Source: MPNP01 sp026710155
GTDB lineage: Bacteria > Pseudomonadota > Alphaproteobacteria > Rhodobacterales > Rhodobacteraceae
NCBI GenBank assembly: GCA_965200885.1
Contig: OZ241737.1
Span: forward strand, 1,550,001-1,614,000
DNA length: 64,000 bases
Reading direction: 5' to 3'
In this document: positions 35,508 through 45,194 of the stretch, piece by piece
Layout of the letters: every line of letters starts with the position of its first letter
Numbering within the stretch: the first letter of the stretch is position 1
Notes under the pieces: generated by a model
Told to the model about the DNA's origin: nothing
The model's input: only the letters and a program-made list of their open reading frames with translations
Database searches by the model: none
Program-made: the position numbers and the translations under genes

Positions 35508-37523
35508 TCACACTTTACGGGAATTTTCCTTAAATTCATCCTGATCTATAACCTCCCCCTTGATTGGCATCACTTCGATTTCCGAGGGTTCAACTTCCTC
35601 CATATCACCATCAGCGGTAACTTGGGAATCAATTTTCACCTGTTCGGATGCTCTCTCACCTTGGGGTAGATCTTCCTTGGGAATGCCTATTGAGGAGTCT
35701 ATGGACTTGTTCAGGTCCCTGATCTTGTTAATAAAAGCCTGATTTTTTTCCAGGGGTATATCGGGATCCCATACAGCAGCCAATTCTCTGGTTGACCGTC
35801 GATTGAATTTGTAGAAACCCCTGGTTCGAATATGGGCTTCCTCTTCCGGTATTCCCATTTTTTGCAGGACATATCTTCCTGCCCGGAGCGAGCTGTCGAA
35901 GGTTTCCCTGACAATATCTGATGCTCCTGCCTGGTATAGCTCAAATACGTGCTGGCGGTCCAGGGCTCTTGTAATGATATGAAGGTCTGGCCGTTTTCTT
36001 CTTGCATATTGCACGATTTCCGTAATGCTTTCCCTGGCATCAATGGCCACAACCAAAATCGAGGCATTGGACAATCCAGCCGATTCAATCAACTCGGGTC
36101 TTGTGGGGTCGCCCAGAAATGCCTTGTATCCAAGGGTACGCATAAGTTTGATATTCTGGTAATTGCTGTCAAGCACCGTTGTTTTAAACCCGTTGGCAGC
36201 AACCATGTCGTTAACGACTTCCCCAAATCTTCCGATGCCGGCAATGATGATTTCACCCTCTTCGGTAATATCATCGGCAAGAGGATCACCTTCTATACCC
36301 TTTTTTCTGGCAATATAATCATAGGCAATAAACAAGGCCGGAGTAAAAACCAAGGACAGGGTGACCACAAGCATCAAGGTATTTTCCTGACTCTTGACAA
36401 TGACTCCCGTTTGGGACATGAATTGCAACAGAATGAAGGCGAATTCACCACCTTGAGCCAAACCAAGTACAAAGAGCCACTTGTCCCGCCCCCTGATTCT
36501 GAAAATCAGGGAAAGGGCATAGAGAACACCCACTTTTATGGCGATCAATCCGAAGGTTAACCCTAGAACCAAAAAAATGTTCTGGTAAAGGGTAATAAAG
36601 TTGATGCCCGATCCGACGGTGATGAAAAACAACCCAAGAAACAACCCTTTGAAAGGTTCGATGTGCGAACGCATTTCATGACGAAATTCAGAGGTGGCCA
36701 GAACCACGCCTGCCAAAAATGTTCCCAAGGCAGGTGAAAAACCGACCAGTGTCATCATCAGCGAGGCGAATACAACTACAAACAGGGTGGCTGCCGTAGA
36801 AATTTCGATCAATCCCGAGGAGCTGATATAATGAAACATCGGACGTACCACGAAATATCCAAAAGCAATAACCAATACTATTGAGATAAGTGTAATTCCG
36901 GCGCTACCCCAGGGTGGAAGTTGCTCGATCAGGGTCAAGGCGATTCCCAATCCCTCTTCACCAGAAGCCGAATGAGCATCATGCGATTCGGCTTCAATTA
37001 CAGCGGCTGGATTGCTTGCCAACAATGGAATTACGATCAGCATTGGAATAAATGCAACATCCTGGGTAAGTAATACGGATAGTGTGGACCTGCCGCCTTC
37101 AGATTGTGTCAATCCTTTCTCTGAGAGCGTTTGCAGTACCATTGCTGTTGACGACAGGGAGAAGGCCAGGCCCAGGGCAATGCTCTCCCCGGTTTCGTAT
37201 CCTAAAAATTTAAAGGCTAAAGCAAGGGCAAAGGTCGTCAAAACAATCTGTAAACCGCCAAGTCCAAGAAGTTTTGTTCGCAACTGCCATAGTTGTTTGG
37301 GTTCCAATTCCAATCCAATGACAAAGAGAAGGATTATGATGCCAAACTCGGCAACGCCATGAAGGTCCGAAAAACCGGCTCCAAGCAGAAGATTCAGCTG
37401 ACCTATGATGATGCCGGCGAAAAGGTACCCCAGAACCGATCCCAATCCCAGCTTTTTGGACAGCGGTACCGAGATAACGGCCGCAGCAAGATAAATCGTT
37501 GCTTGAAAAAGAAAATTATCCAC
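35508..37523 (-). CDS. Kef-type potassium/proton antiporter (CPA2) with TrkA-N domain
   Basis: A 671-residue inner-membrane protein: 12-13 transmembrane segments in the first 390 residues (GYLFAGIIIGQLNLLLG, FSLSSTAMVLQTLSEKG) then a cytosolic Rossmann TrkA-N domain (EIIIAGIGRFGEVVNDM, LDSNYQN, LGDPTRPELIESAG). The C-terminal 90 residues are polar. Belongs to the KefB/KefC/CPA2 group; glutathione gating and ion choice cannot be read from sequence. Convergent with cobT, whose stop is 11 bp away. Confidence 0.92.
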   Translation of the reverse strand: MDNFLFQATIYLAAAVISVPLSKKLGLGSVLGYLFAGIIIGQLNLLLGAGFSDLHGVAEFGIIILLFVIGLELEPKQLWQLRTKLLGLGGLQIVLTTFALALAFKFLGYETGESIALGLAFSLSSTAMVLQTLSEKGLTQSEGGRSTLSVLLTQDVAFIPMLIVIPLLASNPAAVIEAESHDAHSASGEEGLGIALTLIEQLPPWGSAGITLISIVLVIAFGYFVVRPMFHYISSSGLIEISTAATLFVVVFASLMMTLVGFSPALGTFLAGVVLATSEFRHEMRSHIEPFKGLFLGLFFITVGSGINFITLYQNIFLVLGLTFGLIAIKVGVLYALSLIFRIRGRDKWLFVLGLAQGGEFAFILLQFMSQTGVIVKSQENTLMLVVTLSLVFTPALFIAYDYIARKKGIEGDPLADDITEEGEIIIAGIGRFGEVVNDMVAANGFKTTVLDSNYQNIKLMRTLGYKAFLGDPTRPELIESAGLSNASILVVAIDARESITEIVQYARRKRPDLHIITRALDRQHVFELYQAGASDIVRETFDSSLRAGRYVLQKMGIPEEEAHIRTRGFYKFNRRSTRELAAVWDPDIPLEKNQAFINKIRDLNKSIDSSIGIPKEDLPQGERASEQVKIDSQVTADGDMEEVEPSEIEVMPIKGEVIDQDEFKENSRKV

Positions 37524-37672
37524 TTTCTATACACCTGGAATGTTGGTAGTATGCATCAACCCGTTCTGGAAACATGGGTAATTATTATTGAAGAAGTGAT
37601 ACAAACCATAATCACAATATTATTTATAAACCAGTTAGCAAATAAAAGATATTTCAGGACCGCATAATCCAG

Positions 37673-37771
37673 ATGGAAAACACCAGAGTATTCCAGGGAA
37701 TTGAACTGCTCATCCCTGGTCCACAGGAAGATCAGGCCCGAGAGGTATTACAGCAAATATACAGGGGTTAA
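37673..37771 (+). CDS. Possible short leader frame before rdhA
   Basis: A 32-codon frame (starts MENTRVFQGIELLIPGP) that ends eight bases before the GTG proposed for the dehalogenase. No clear ribosome site. It could be a leader peptide coupled to rdhA translation, a remnant, or chance; confidence is low. Confidence 0.25.
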   Translation: MENTRVFQGIELLIPGPQEDQAREVLQQIYRG

Positions 37772-37778
37772 TCAGGCG

Positions 37779-40700
37779 GTGAATTTTTTTTCTACCCGAA
37801 ACAGGCCATTTCACCTAGGTCCATTCCCATTGGAGAAATTGCAACGTACCGAAGTTGAACCCGACCTTGCTGTCGTATCAGCGATGACTCCCTTGGCATT
37901 CAATTCCCAAAACCCTGAATCAATTTCCCATTCGATTGCAAGATTCCTTGCCTTGATGGATACCGTCCGGGACGGCAACTGCAATGGGATCAAGGCTGAA
38001 ATACCTGAGGATTTGACAGAAAGATCCCATCATTTCAAGGCCGCAAGCTATTATTTTGATGCCTCCATGGTGGGTATAACATCACTTTCCCCTGCCCATC
38101 ACTTGGAAACTCCAATCAGAAATCCCATGATTGATGGAATACGCAAGGAATTGGAAGAAGGCCAACCAACCACCTATGCAGCTGGTGTTGATGCCATTTA
38201 TGCAGATATTCTTGAAGCCACAAAAAGGAAATATCAAAATATCTCCACACATAAATCAGCTTTAGTGTTCCTGATTGAATATACTCGTGATCCAACCCAT
38301 GATGAAAAGGGAACGGAATGGATTGTTGGTACCCAAAGGGAACGTGCTTCATTACTGACTGCCAATGTTTCCGTTGTAATAGCAAATTACCTTCGTTTGC
38401 TCGGATATTCTGCTCGCAGCCATACCCAAACGACAACTGAGGTTGATCTGAACAGGCTGGCCGTCTCTTCAGGTCTATGTCTGGTTAGCGGTGGAAAACT
38501 GGTCAATCCATTTGTACAAGACAGATTTGGCCTGGCCGCCGTAACTACTGATTTGGAGCTTCAACCAGATATGCCTCTTAATGTTAGTGTAAGAGGTCAG
38601 GTAACCTTGAGCAACAAAATGGCCTGGCAGTTTGGTGTTGGCACTGGCAAGAGAAAAAGTGAAAGCATTCCTTACAAGGACAGGGAATTCAGACTGGGAC
38701 CTCATCCTTTTGAAAAAATAAAGAGGGTTGAAGAACCCACCACACTGATTGATGAAGGCAGGGTTCCCAGATTCCCCAAAAGGGCAGATTTTTTTGCAAG
38801 AGCACTTTTTGGCGATATGGGCAAGTCGGTTCAGGAAGCTGCCAAGGGTGGGTTTTATGTGATGAAAAGCCCTATTGGAGCTTGTGCCCGTAGGGCTTTG
38901 GGAGCCTTGTTGCTGCTTCAATTTGGTGATGCCCGTGGACAGGTCAGTAAAAGTACCGAGTGTCCTCAGGTCAATGCCGACAATATCAAGGCAGCTTGTT
39001 ACTATCTATCAACTGATGCAGTAGGTCTATCCCGTGCGCCAGAGTGGGCATATTACTCTCATGATGCTGGAGGGAACGAGCTGAAACCGTATCATGACAA
39101 TGCCATCTCCATGCTTTTTGACCAAGGGTATGACACCATGGAGGGGGCTTCCGGAGATGATTGGATTTCAGTTGCCCAGTCAATGCGGGCATACCTCAGG
39201 TTTTCCTTGATAGGCGGGGTTATTGCCGAGCAAATCAGGCGTCTGGGATATTCGGCAAGAGTACATTCCGTTCTGGACAGCGAGGTAATGCAACCACCTT
39301 TGCTACTGCTTTCGGGATTGGGTGAGGTAAGCCGAATTGGAGAAGTGATACTAAATCCCTTCCTAGGTCCAAGGTTGAAGGCCGGAGCTGTAACAACTTC
39401 AATGCCTATGAAACATGACAAACCGATTGATTTTGGCCTGCAAAGGTTTTGTGAGTCATGCAACAAATGTGCAAGAGAATGCCCATCGGGAGCTATAACA
39501 GCTGGTCCCAAGTTGATGTACAACGGTTATGAAATTTGGAAGTCCGATGCCGAGAAATGTACGAGGTACCGCCTGACCAATTCGGCAGGGGGGATGTGCG
39601 GGAGATGCATGAAAACCTGCCCCTGGAATCTTGAGGGGCTGTTTGCTGAAGCGCCTTTTAGATGGTTAGCAACCAATGTTCCAATTATGGCTAAGCCCTT
39701 GGCCAAACTGGATGATCATATGGGAAGAGGTGAAATAAATCCGATCAAGAAATGGTGGTGGGACATCGAACTCAACCGTGAATCAGGGCAATATGTCTTG
39801 GCCAAGGCAACCAATGAAAGGGGGTTAAGCAAAGATCTGGACCTGAAATACGAGGACCAGACCCTTGCCGTCTATCCAGCTGACAAAATGCCAAAACCCT
39901 ATCCAATAGTTCATATTCTCAACAGGGAAGAAGGCATCCTCAGGTACAAGGACCTTCTTACTCCTGAAGAATACCGCAAACGAATTGCAAAGGGAGAAAC
40001 CCATGATTTGGTACCTCAAGTTCCCAAGTTAGAAGGTGAACCTCCTGTCATTCAGGTGGAAGTCAAGGAGAGGGAAGATTATTCCACGGATCAATTCAAG
40101 GTTGAATTAACAAGGAGGGATGGTGAACAATTGCCCGAATTTACAGCAGGTTCTCATGTTGATGTGGTCATAGCGCCGGAATTCCAGCGGCAGTTTTCAC
40201 TCGCTGGCGACCCCAGCGACAATTCCAGATATGTACTTGGTGTCCAGAATGAAAAAGAGGGCAGAGGTGGTTCTAACCTCATGTACAGAATATTCAGAAA
40301 GGGGCGCAAGACCCATATCTCACTTCCAAGGAATCATTTCGAGCTTGATCAGGATGGCAAGTTTTATCTCCTTATGGCAGGAGGTATCGGTGTTACCCCG
40401 CTTATTTCGATGGCACATGAATTAAATACATCCGGTAAATCCTTTGAGCTGCATTACAGTGCAAGAAACCATGAACAATATGCTTTCTCAGATGAATTGA
40501 GAAAAGTTGAATGGGCTTCTGCAGTGAAATATTACTTTTCCGATTTGAACTCCCGTGCTCGGCTAGAAGATGTTATTCCTGCCTATCAAGAAGGGTATTT
40601 GCTTTATGTATGTGGAAGTGATCGCTATATGAGTTCCGTGTTGGAAATGGCCACTCACAAGGGTTGGCCTGATGAAAGTTTGGCTCAGGAATTTTTCTCT

Positions 40701-40994
40701 GTTCCCGAACCTCCTGAGCGAGAAAATCATCCCTTTAAACTGAACCTGACCAAAAGTTCGATGGTTGTTCCGGTTTCAAAGGATGAGAGTGCCCTTGAGG
40801 CATTGGCCAAAAAGGGAATAATTGTTGATACAAAATGCTCTGATGGTATTTGCGGCGTCTGCCATGCGAATTATTCGGAAGGGAATGTCGACCATCGGGA
40901 TTATGTGCTTTCAAGAAAGGAAAGGAATGAAAAAATGCTCCTTTGCTGTTCACGAGCAGTTTCCAAGGATGAGACCATATCAATTGATCTATAA
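37779..40994 (+). CDS. rdhA: Self-sufficient reductive dehalogenase (RdhA fused to reductase)
   Basis: A cobalamin enzyme that removes halogens reductively, fused to its own electron-delivery chain. Order (residues from the longer start at 37701): a divergent dehalogenase-like half (about 30-310), a second, catalytic B12 half (about 320-580), two iron-sulfur motifs (CESCNKCARECP at 584 and CGRCMKTCPW at 633), a flavin/NAD(P)H reductase domain (about 775-1000; LMAGGIGVTPLISM) and a 2Fe-2S ferredoxin end (CSDGICGVC at 1046 and a late CC). No Tat signal, so it is cytoplasmic. This is the architecture of the aerobic, non-respiratory dehalogenases such as NpRdhA and BhbA, which act on halogenated phenols. 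Start: GTG 37779 just before RPFHLGPFP; TTG 37701 is the alternative. Confidence 0.88.
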   Translation: MNFFSTRNRPFHLGPFPLEKLQRTEVEPDLAVVSAMTPLAFNSQNPESISHSIARFLALMDTVRDGNCNGIKAEIPEDLTERSHHFKAASYYFDASMVGITSLSPAHHLETPIRNPMIDGIRKELEEGQPTTYAAGVDAIYADILEATKRKYQNISTHKSALVFLIEYTRDPTHDEKGTEWIVGTQRERASLLTANVSVVIANYLRLLGYSARSHTQTTTEVDLNRLAVSSGLCLVSGGKLVNPFVQDRFGLAAVTTDLELQPDMPLNVSVRGQVTLSNKMAWQFGVGTGKRKSESIPYKDREFRLGPHPFEKIKRVEEPTTLIDEGRVPRFPKRADFFARALFGDMGKSVQEAAKGGFYVMKSPIGACARRALGALLLLQFGDARGQVSKSTECPQVNADNIKAACYYLSTDAVGLSRAPEWAYYSHDAGGNELKPYHDNAISMLFDQGYDTMEGASGDDWISVAQSMRAYLRFSLIGGVIAEQIRRLGYSARVHSVLDSEVMQPPLLLLSGLGEVSRIGEVILNPFLGPRLKAGAVTTSMPMKHDKPIDFGLQRFCESCNKCARECPSGAITAGPKLMYNGYEIWKSDAEKCTRYRLTNSAGGMCGRCMKTCPWNLEGLFAEAPFRWLATNVPIMAKPLAKLDDHMGRGEINPIKKWWWDIELNRESGQYVLAKATNERGLSKDLDLKYEDQTLAVYPADKMPKPYPIVHILNREEGILRYKDLLTPEEYRKRIAKGETHDLVPQVPKLEGEPPVIQVEVKEREDYSTDQFKVELTRRDGEQLPEFTAGSHVDVVIAPEFQRQFSLAGDPSDNSRYVLGVQNEKEGRGGSNLMYRIFRKGRKTHISLPRNHFELDQDGKFYLLMAGGIGVTPLISMAHELNTSGKSFELHYSARNHEQYAFSDELRKVEWASAVKYYFSDLNSRARLEDVIPAYQEGYLLYVCGSDRYMSSVLEMATHKGWPDESLAQEFFSVPEPPERENHPFKLNLTKSSMVVPVSKDESALEALAKKGIIVDTKCSDGICGVCHANYSEGNVDHRDYVLSRKERNEKMLLCCSRAVSKDETISIDL

Positions 40995-41159
40995 ACAGGC
41001 ACATGAGGATTAGTCTGTTTTTTGAACCTGATGATCGAATCAGGTGCTAAAAGTTGCTGGAAATGTTAAACAAGCCAAAATATTTGATTTGGCTCGCCGA
41101 TCAGGGAGAACCATAATTGCAAGAGGAAGGAAAAATGATATATTCATTCAAGGATGAAA

Positions 41160-41498
41160 ATGAAACTTACCATAACAAACATTGTTATTGGCCTAATCAA
41201 TCTGATTGGGATTTCGATCCTGTTATTTGTAGGCTCGACAAGCCTGCAAAGTTTGCTTGGACTGAATAATTCATATATGGAGGACAGGGATGCAGATGCA
41301 CTCCAGACTGCCTTGTCCCTTGGCCGTTTGGATCTTGTCACTATCATTCTTACCTTTTTGGGTATCCTGATTGGTATTGTGGCAATTGTAGGTTTTGGAT
41401 ATTTTCGGCAAAGGGCCGATACCATTGCCAAGAATACTGCGGACGAGGTGGCCAGGGAAGCCATTACCAAACATATGAAATTGTTTCAATCGTCTTAG
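41160..41498 (+). CDS. Small two-segment membrane protein
   Basis: About 112 residues with two hydrophobic helices (IVIGLINLIGISILLFV and IILTFLGILIGIVAIVGFGYF) and a charged tail. ATG 41160 has AAGG 6 nt upstream; an ATG two codons earlier is also open. It is followed at short distance, in the same direction, by an ImmA/IrrE peptidase and a DUF262 protein, which suggests a membrane-associated member of that cassette. No family recognised. Confidence 0.6.
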   Translation: MKLTITNIVIGLINLIGISILLFVGSTSLQSLLGLNNSYMEDRDADALQTALSLGRLDLVTIILTFLGILIGIVAIVGFGYFRQRADTIAKNTADEVAREAITKHMKLFQSS

Positions 41499-41563
41499 GA
41501 ATTGGGTAAAGGTACCAAGTTTGAAAAACCTCAACAGGAGAATGTTGTCGAGGAGGATGAAAA

Positions 41564-42046
41564 ATGATGTACAAGGATCAATTGGAAATCATCAACGAAA
41601 ATCAGGCATCCCCGCCGGTACAAACTGTACCGATTGCCAAAGGGCTTGGGTTGAAGGTATTCAAGTCAACAACAGATGCCTGGCCCGACGCCTTGTCAGG
41701 AATGATAAAAAGGTCCAGTGATGATCTTTCCCAATATTCCATTTATGTAAATGGCAACCACCATGTGCATAGGCGCAGATTTACGATTGCCCATGAAATA
41801 TCCCATTTCATTTTGCACAAGAATCTTATTGGAGATGGAATTACGGATGATGTCCTATACAGGTCAGGTTTGAGCAGCAGGGTGGAAGCCCAGGTGAATT
41901 CCCTGGCTGCGGATATCCTGATGCCCTGGAGGTTGATCAGGGAACAATTGTCTGGAGGAATCGACAATATTGAAGAACTGGCAATGAAATTCCGGGTATC
42001 CAAGAGTGCCATGGCAATACGTTTAGGAGTACCTTACGAAAAATAA
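41564..42046 (+). CDS. ImmA/IrrE family metallopeptidase
   Basis: A 160-residue protein with the zinc motif HEISHF (HExxH, in RFTIAHEISHFILHK) and the ImmA/IrrE pattern LSSRVEAQVNSLAADILMPW with FRVSKSAMAIRLGV at the end (the usual helix-turn-helix-like tail). Such proteins cleave repressors in mobile elements and toxin-antitoxin units. GAGGAGG lies 6 nt before the ATG. It stands between a small membrane protein and a DUF262-HNH protein and may act as a switch or sensor for them. Confidence 0.85.
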   Translation: MMYKDQLEIINENQASPPVQTVPIAKGLGLKVFKSTTDAWPDALSGMIKRSSDDLSQYSIYVNGNHHVHRRRFTIAHEISHFILHKNLIGDGITDDVLYRSGLSSRVEAQVNSLAADILMPWRLIREQLSGGIDNIEELAMKFRVSKSAMAIRLGVPYEK

Positions 42047-42094
42047 TTGGCTTGATGCCATTAAGGGCAGGAAAAAATTCTGGAGTACAAGTTT

Positions 42095-43786
42095 ATGGCC
42101 AAAGAGGAAGCAACAGTTGAAGAACTCGTGGGTAAGATCAAGGGGGGTGATATCAGCCTTCCTGAAATGCAACGCCGGTATGTCTGGACTTCAACCCGCG
42201 TTCGTGATCTCCTTGACTCGCTTTACCGAGGTTATCCATCTGGTACGATTCTGCTTTGGGAAACCAATAGTGATGTTCCCCGGCAGGGCCTTGCCATAGA
42301 ACAGCAGAAAAATTCATCCTTGACCAATAGGCTTTTGCTGGATGGGCAGCAACGGCTGACTTCCCTTTCCGCGGTCATTCGTGGAGAACCCGTTATTGTA
42401 CGGGGCAGGAAAAAACCAATTGAAATCCTCTTCAATTTAGATCACCCGGACAACCTTTCAGTTGTAACCGAAGTAAACGAAAACAACAGTGAAGTGGAAA
42501 GCCGTATTGAGGACGAAACAGATTCGAACAAGGACGAATTGCAAGCCCGTATTGAGCAAATGGCTTTTGTAATATCAACTAGGAAACTGGAGAATCTTCC
42601 AAATTGGGTCAAGGTTTCAGATGTATTTCAAACAGATAGTGATCTAAAATTCCTGAAGAAGGCGGGAATTTCAAATTTAGAACATCCCAAGGCAGAAAAA
42701 TTTTTCAAACGGTTAGCCCAACTTCGCAATATAAAAAAGTATGTTTATCGCCTGGATGTATTGGAAGGTTCACTTTCATATGAGGAGGTTACAGAAATAT
42801 TCGTCCGGGTGAATTCACTGGGTGTGAAGCTTCGCGGGTCGGATCTGGCTCTAGCCCAAATTTCATCAAAATGGCATGGTTCACTGGAAAAATTCCAGTT
42901 CTTCCAGAATGAGTGTGAGCAAGACGGGTTCAACCTTGATCTTGGCATATATCTCCGGAACCTGATAGCATTTGCCACAGGCTATTCACGATTTGAAACT
43001 GTCGGCAGGCTTGACCATCAACAATTGGAAGAGGCTTGGGACGAAAGTGTAAAGGGAATGCAGTACGCTCTGAACTTTCTCAAAAGCAATGTGCGCATTG
43101 AAAGTCCAGCCCTGTTGTCATCACCTTACCTGATAATTGCCTTGGCCTATTTTGGATACCAATGCAATTACCTAACCGGTTCTAGGGAAGAGGATTTGGC
43201 AAGGTGGGTGCTTCTTGCCAATGCCAAGGGACGATATTCCAGGGGATCCAGTGTGACCATTCTGGATCAGGATCTGGCGATTATTCGTGAAGGTGGAGGA
43301 GCAGGAAAACTTCTTGACCAGTTGCGCCAGCAAGTTGGTCGTCTTGTAATCGAGCCGGAGGAGCTCGAAGGTAGAAACCAGAACAGTGCCCTCTTCAAGA
43401 CAATGTTCCTTGCCTTCAGGGACGGAGGGGCTAAGGATTGGGATTCCAAAATAAAGATTGCCCTTGACCATAGTGGTACACAACATCGTCTTGAAATTCA
43501 TCACCTTTTTCCCAAGAGACACCTGAAGGGCTGCTATACCACAAGGGATATGAATGATATTGCTAATCTGGCATTCATAGGAGGAAAAACAAACAGGAAA
43601 ATTGGGGCAACACCTCCCAAGGATTATTTCCCGGATTTCATCACGAAACAAGGAAAAGAGCCTTTTGAGGTACAATGCATTCCCATTGATAAGAATTTGT
43701 TTGAAAGTGACAATTACAAGGAATTTCTTGCCAAGCGACGTGAATTGATCAGCGAGCGGCTGAATTCATTCTTGGGGAATTCCTGA
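42095..43786 (+). CDS. DUF262/GmrSD-type protein with C-terminal HNH domain
   Basis: A 563-residue protein. The N-terminal ParB/DUF262 domain shows SLPEMQRRYVWTSTRVRDLLDSLYRGYPSGTILLWE and the diagnostic LLDGQQRLTSLSAVIRG, a nucleotide-dependent nuclease-like fold. The C-terminus has the HHLFPKRHLK ... NDIANLAFIGGKTNRKIG pattern of the DUF1524 His-Asn-His type. This is the layout of GmrSD-type modification-dependent restriction enzymes and of several anti-phage proteins. ATG 42095 follows GGAG. Likely an effector in a three-gene defence cassette; the DNA modification it might recognise is unknown. Confidence 0.82.
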   Translation: MAKEEATVEELVGKIKGGDISLPEMQRRYVWTSTRVRDLLDSLYRGYPSGTILLWETNSDVPRQGLAIEQQKNSSLTNRLLLDGQQRLTSLSAVIRGEPVIVRGRKKPIEILFNLDHPDNLSVVTEVNENNSEVESRIEDETDSNKDELQARIEQMAFVISTRKLENLPNWVKVSDVFQTDSDLKFLKKAGISNLEHPKAEKFFKRLAQLRNIKKYVYRLDVLEGSLSYEEVTEIFVRVNSLGVKLRGSDLALAQISSKWHGSLEKFQFFQNECEQDGFNLDLGIYLRNLIAFATGYSRFETVGRLDHQQLEEAWDESVKGMQYALNFLKSNVRIESPALLSSPYLIIALAYFGYQCNYLTGSREEDLARWVLLANAKGRYSRGSSVTILDQDLAIIREGGGAGKLLDQLRQQVGRLVIEPEELEGRNQNSALFKTMFLAFRDGGAKDWDSKIKIALDHSGTQHRLEIHHLFPKRHLKGCYTTRDMNDIANLAFIGGKTNRKIGATPPKDYFPDFITKQGKEPFEVQCIPIDKNLFESDNYKEFLAKRRELISERLNSFLGNS

Positions 43787-44204
43787 TGTTTTTGAATTTT
43801 TTTTACCAATACATCCATTCATCGCAAGATGGATAATGAAAACGAACATCAATCATGAATATGGCTGACTAGGCATCGCATGTGTTTGCAAACCCATCCG
43901 GCATGCTACCTACTAGAAGAAGGGTTATCATTCGAAAAATCCTCACAACATGGTTTCCTTTTGACCCGGGCCATCGGTTGTTCCCACAGAATTGGCTATG
44001 TCCACGAATTTACCTTCATCGACAGGAGCAGGATTGATGTCCTGCTGGACGGAAATATGCTGATTTACATGGTAAAGAAAAGTTGTAACTATTCAGGTAT
44101 AGAACTTGTCAATATATCGAACTTCATTGGATTTTTTGTCTATATCCTGAAGGTTTTGGACTTTTTACAGACAGAAATGTATAAGGATTGTGCAGAAAAA
44201 TATA
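43787..44204. other. Gap left of the IS1595 transposon
   Basis: About 420 bp without a convincing gene. A 118-codon plus-strand frame (43880-44236) runs into the transposon's left inverted repeat and has no family features. On the minus strand the part next to the transposon could be the original 3' end of tcmP: joining across the element keeps phase after ...YFEFIF and reads on to a TAG at 44089-44091. This is only a possibility. Confidence 0.35.
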
Positions 44205-44276
44205 TGGGGTTTATACGCTTGAAGATCCAAAAATAAATACTATATTATAGTTAGTAATTAAAATTGGATCGGAAAA

Positions 44277-45194
44277 ATGGAACTTTTAGAATTTTCAAAA
44301 TCATTTGACACTCCCGAAAAATGCTTGGAGCATATCAAAAAACAAAGATGGGCAAAAGGGGAATATTGCCCTTGCTGTGGCAGTTCCAAGAAAATCTATC
44401 ATTTTTCGGATGGGGTTCGCTATAAATGTTCTGAATGCGGTAGGGTATTCAGAATCATTACTGGAACCATCTTTGGAGATACCCAGATAAAGAAACTTCC
44501 CCAGTGGTTTCTTGCAATTTACTTTGAAACTACACACTCAAAAGGGATTGCCAGTGCACAATTGGCCAAGCATTTGGATATCAGGCAACCTACGGCTTGG
44601 TTCATGCTTCAGCGAATCAGGAACGCATTGACTCAAGTGAGTTCTGATAAACTGCTTGGGGGAAATGTGGAGGTGGACGAAACCTATATCGGGGGAAAAG
44701 AAAGCAACAAGCCTCTTTCCAAAAGACAAAAGGGAACACAAGGAAGAAGCACAAAAACCAAGCAACCTGTTTTGGGTTTCAAGGAAAGAGGGGGGAAGGT
44801 CAGGGCTTTTTCAATCAATAAAGCCGACAGGACTACAATAATTCCATTGACCTTGAAGAATGTAGCATTGGGGTCAACCATCAATGCCGATGAATACCGT
44901 TCATATAATTCACTTGCCAGTTTCTACACTTTGAAAAGGGTAAATCATAGCGCCAATGAGTATGTAAGAGATAATGTTTACACAAATGGTATTGAATCTC
45001 TTTGGGCAATGGTTAAAAGGGTTTACATGGGAACACATCATTGGTGGAGTAGAAAACACGCCCAAAAGTATTTGAATGCTGTTTGTTTCCGAGAAAACTA
45101 CAAGCATGAACGCAAGGAAAAAATGATAATCGTCAATGCAATGTTGAATTTGGGACTGGAAACCCGAATCACTTATCGGGAGTTGATTCAATGA
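44277..45194 (+). CDS. IS1595-family transposase (ISXO2-like)
   Basis: A 305-residue transposase. An N-terminal zinc ribbon (CPCCGSSKK ... CSECGRVFRI) precedes the ISXO2-like DDE/DDN core: VEVDETYIGGKE (first Asp), INADEYRSYN (second Asp) and TNGIESLWAMVKRVYMGTHHWW (third acidic residue). Appears intact, so mobility is possible. Its stop overlaps the methylase ATG (ATGA). Confidence 0.93.
   Translation: MELLEFSKSFDTPEKCLEHIKKQRWAKGEYCPCCGSSKKIYHFSDGVRYKCSECGRVFRIITGTIFGDTQIKKLPQWFLAIYFETTHSKGIASAQLAKHLDIRQPTAWFMLQRIRNALTQVSSDKLLGGNVEVDETYIGGKESNKPLSKRQKGTQGRSTKTKQPVLGFKERGGKVRAFSINKADRTTIIPLTLKNVALGSTINADEYRSYNSLASFYTLKRVNHSANEYVRDNVYTNGIESLWAMVKRVYMGTHHWWSRKHAQKYLNAVCFRENYKHERKEKMIIVNAMLNLGLETRITYRELIQ

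Noticed and set aside
43880..44236. 118-codon frame ending in the transposon's left repeat
   Set aside because: Runs across the transposon boundary, lacks family features; any real coding here is more likely the tcmP end on the other strand.
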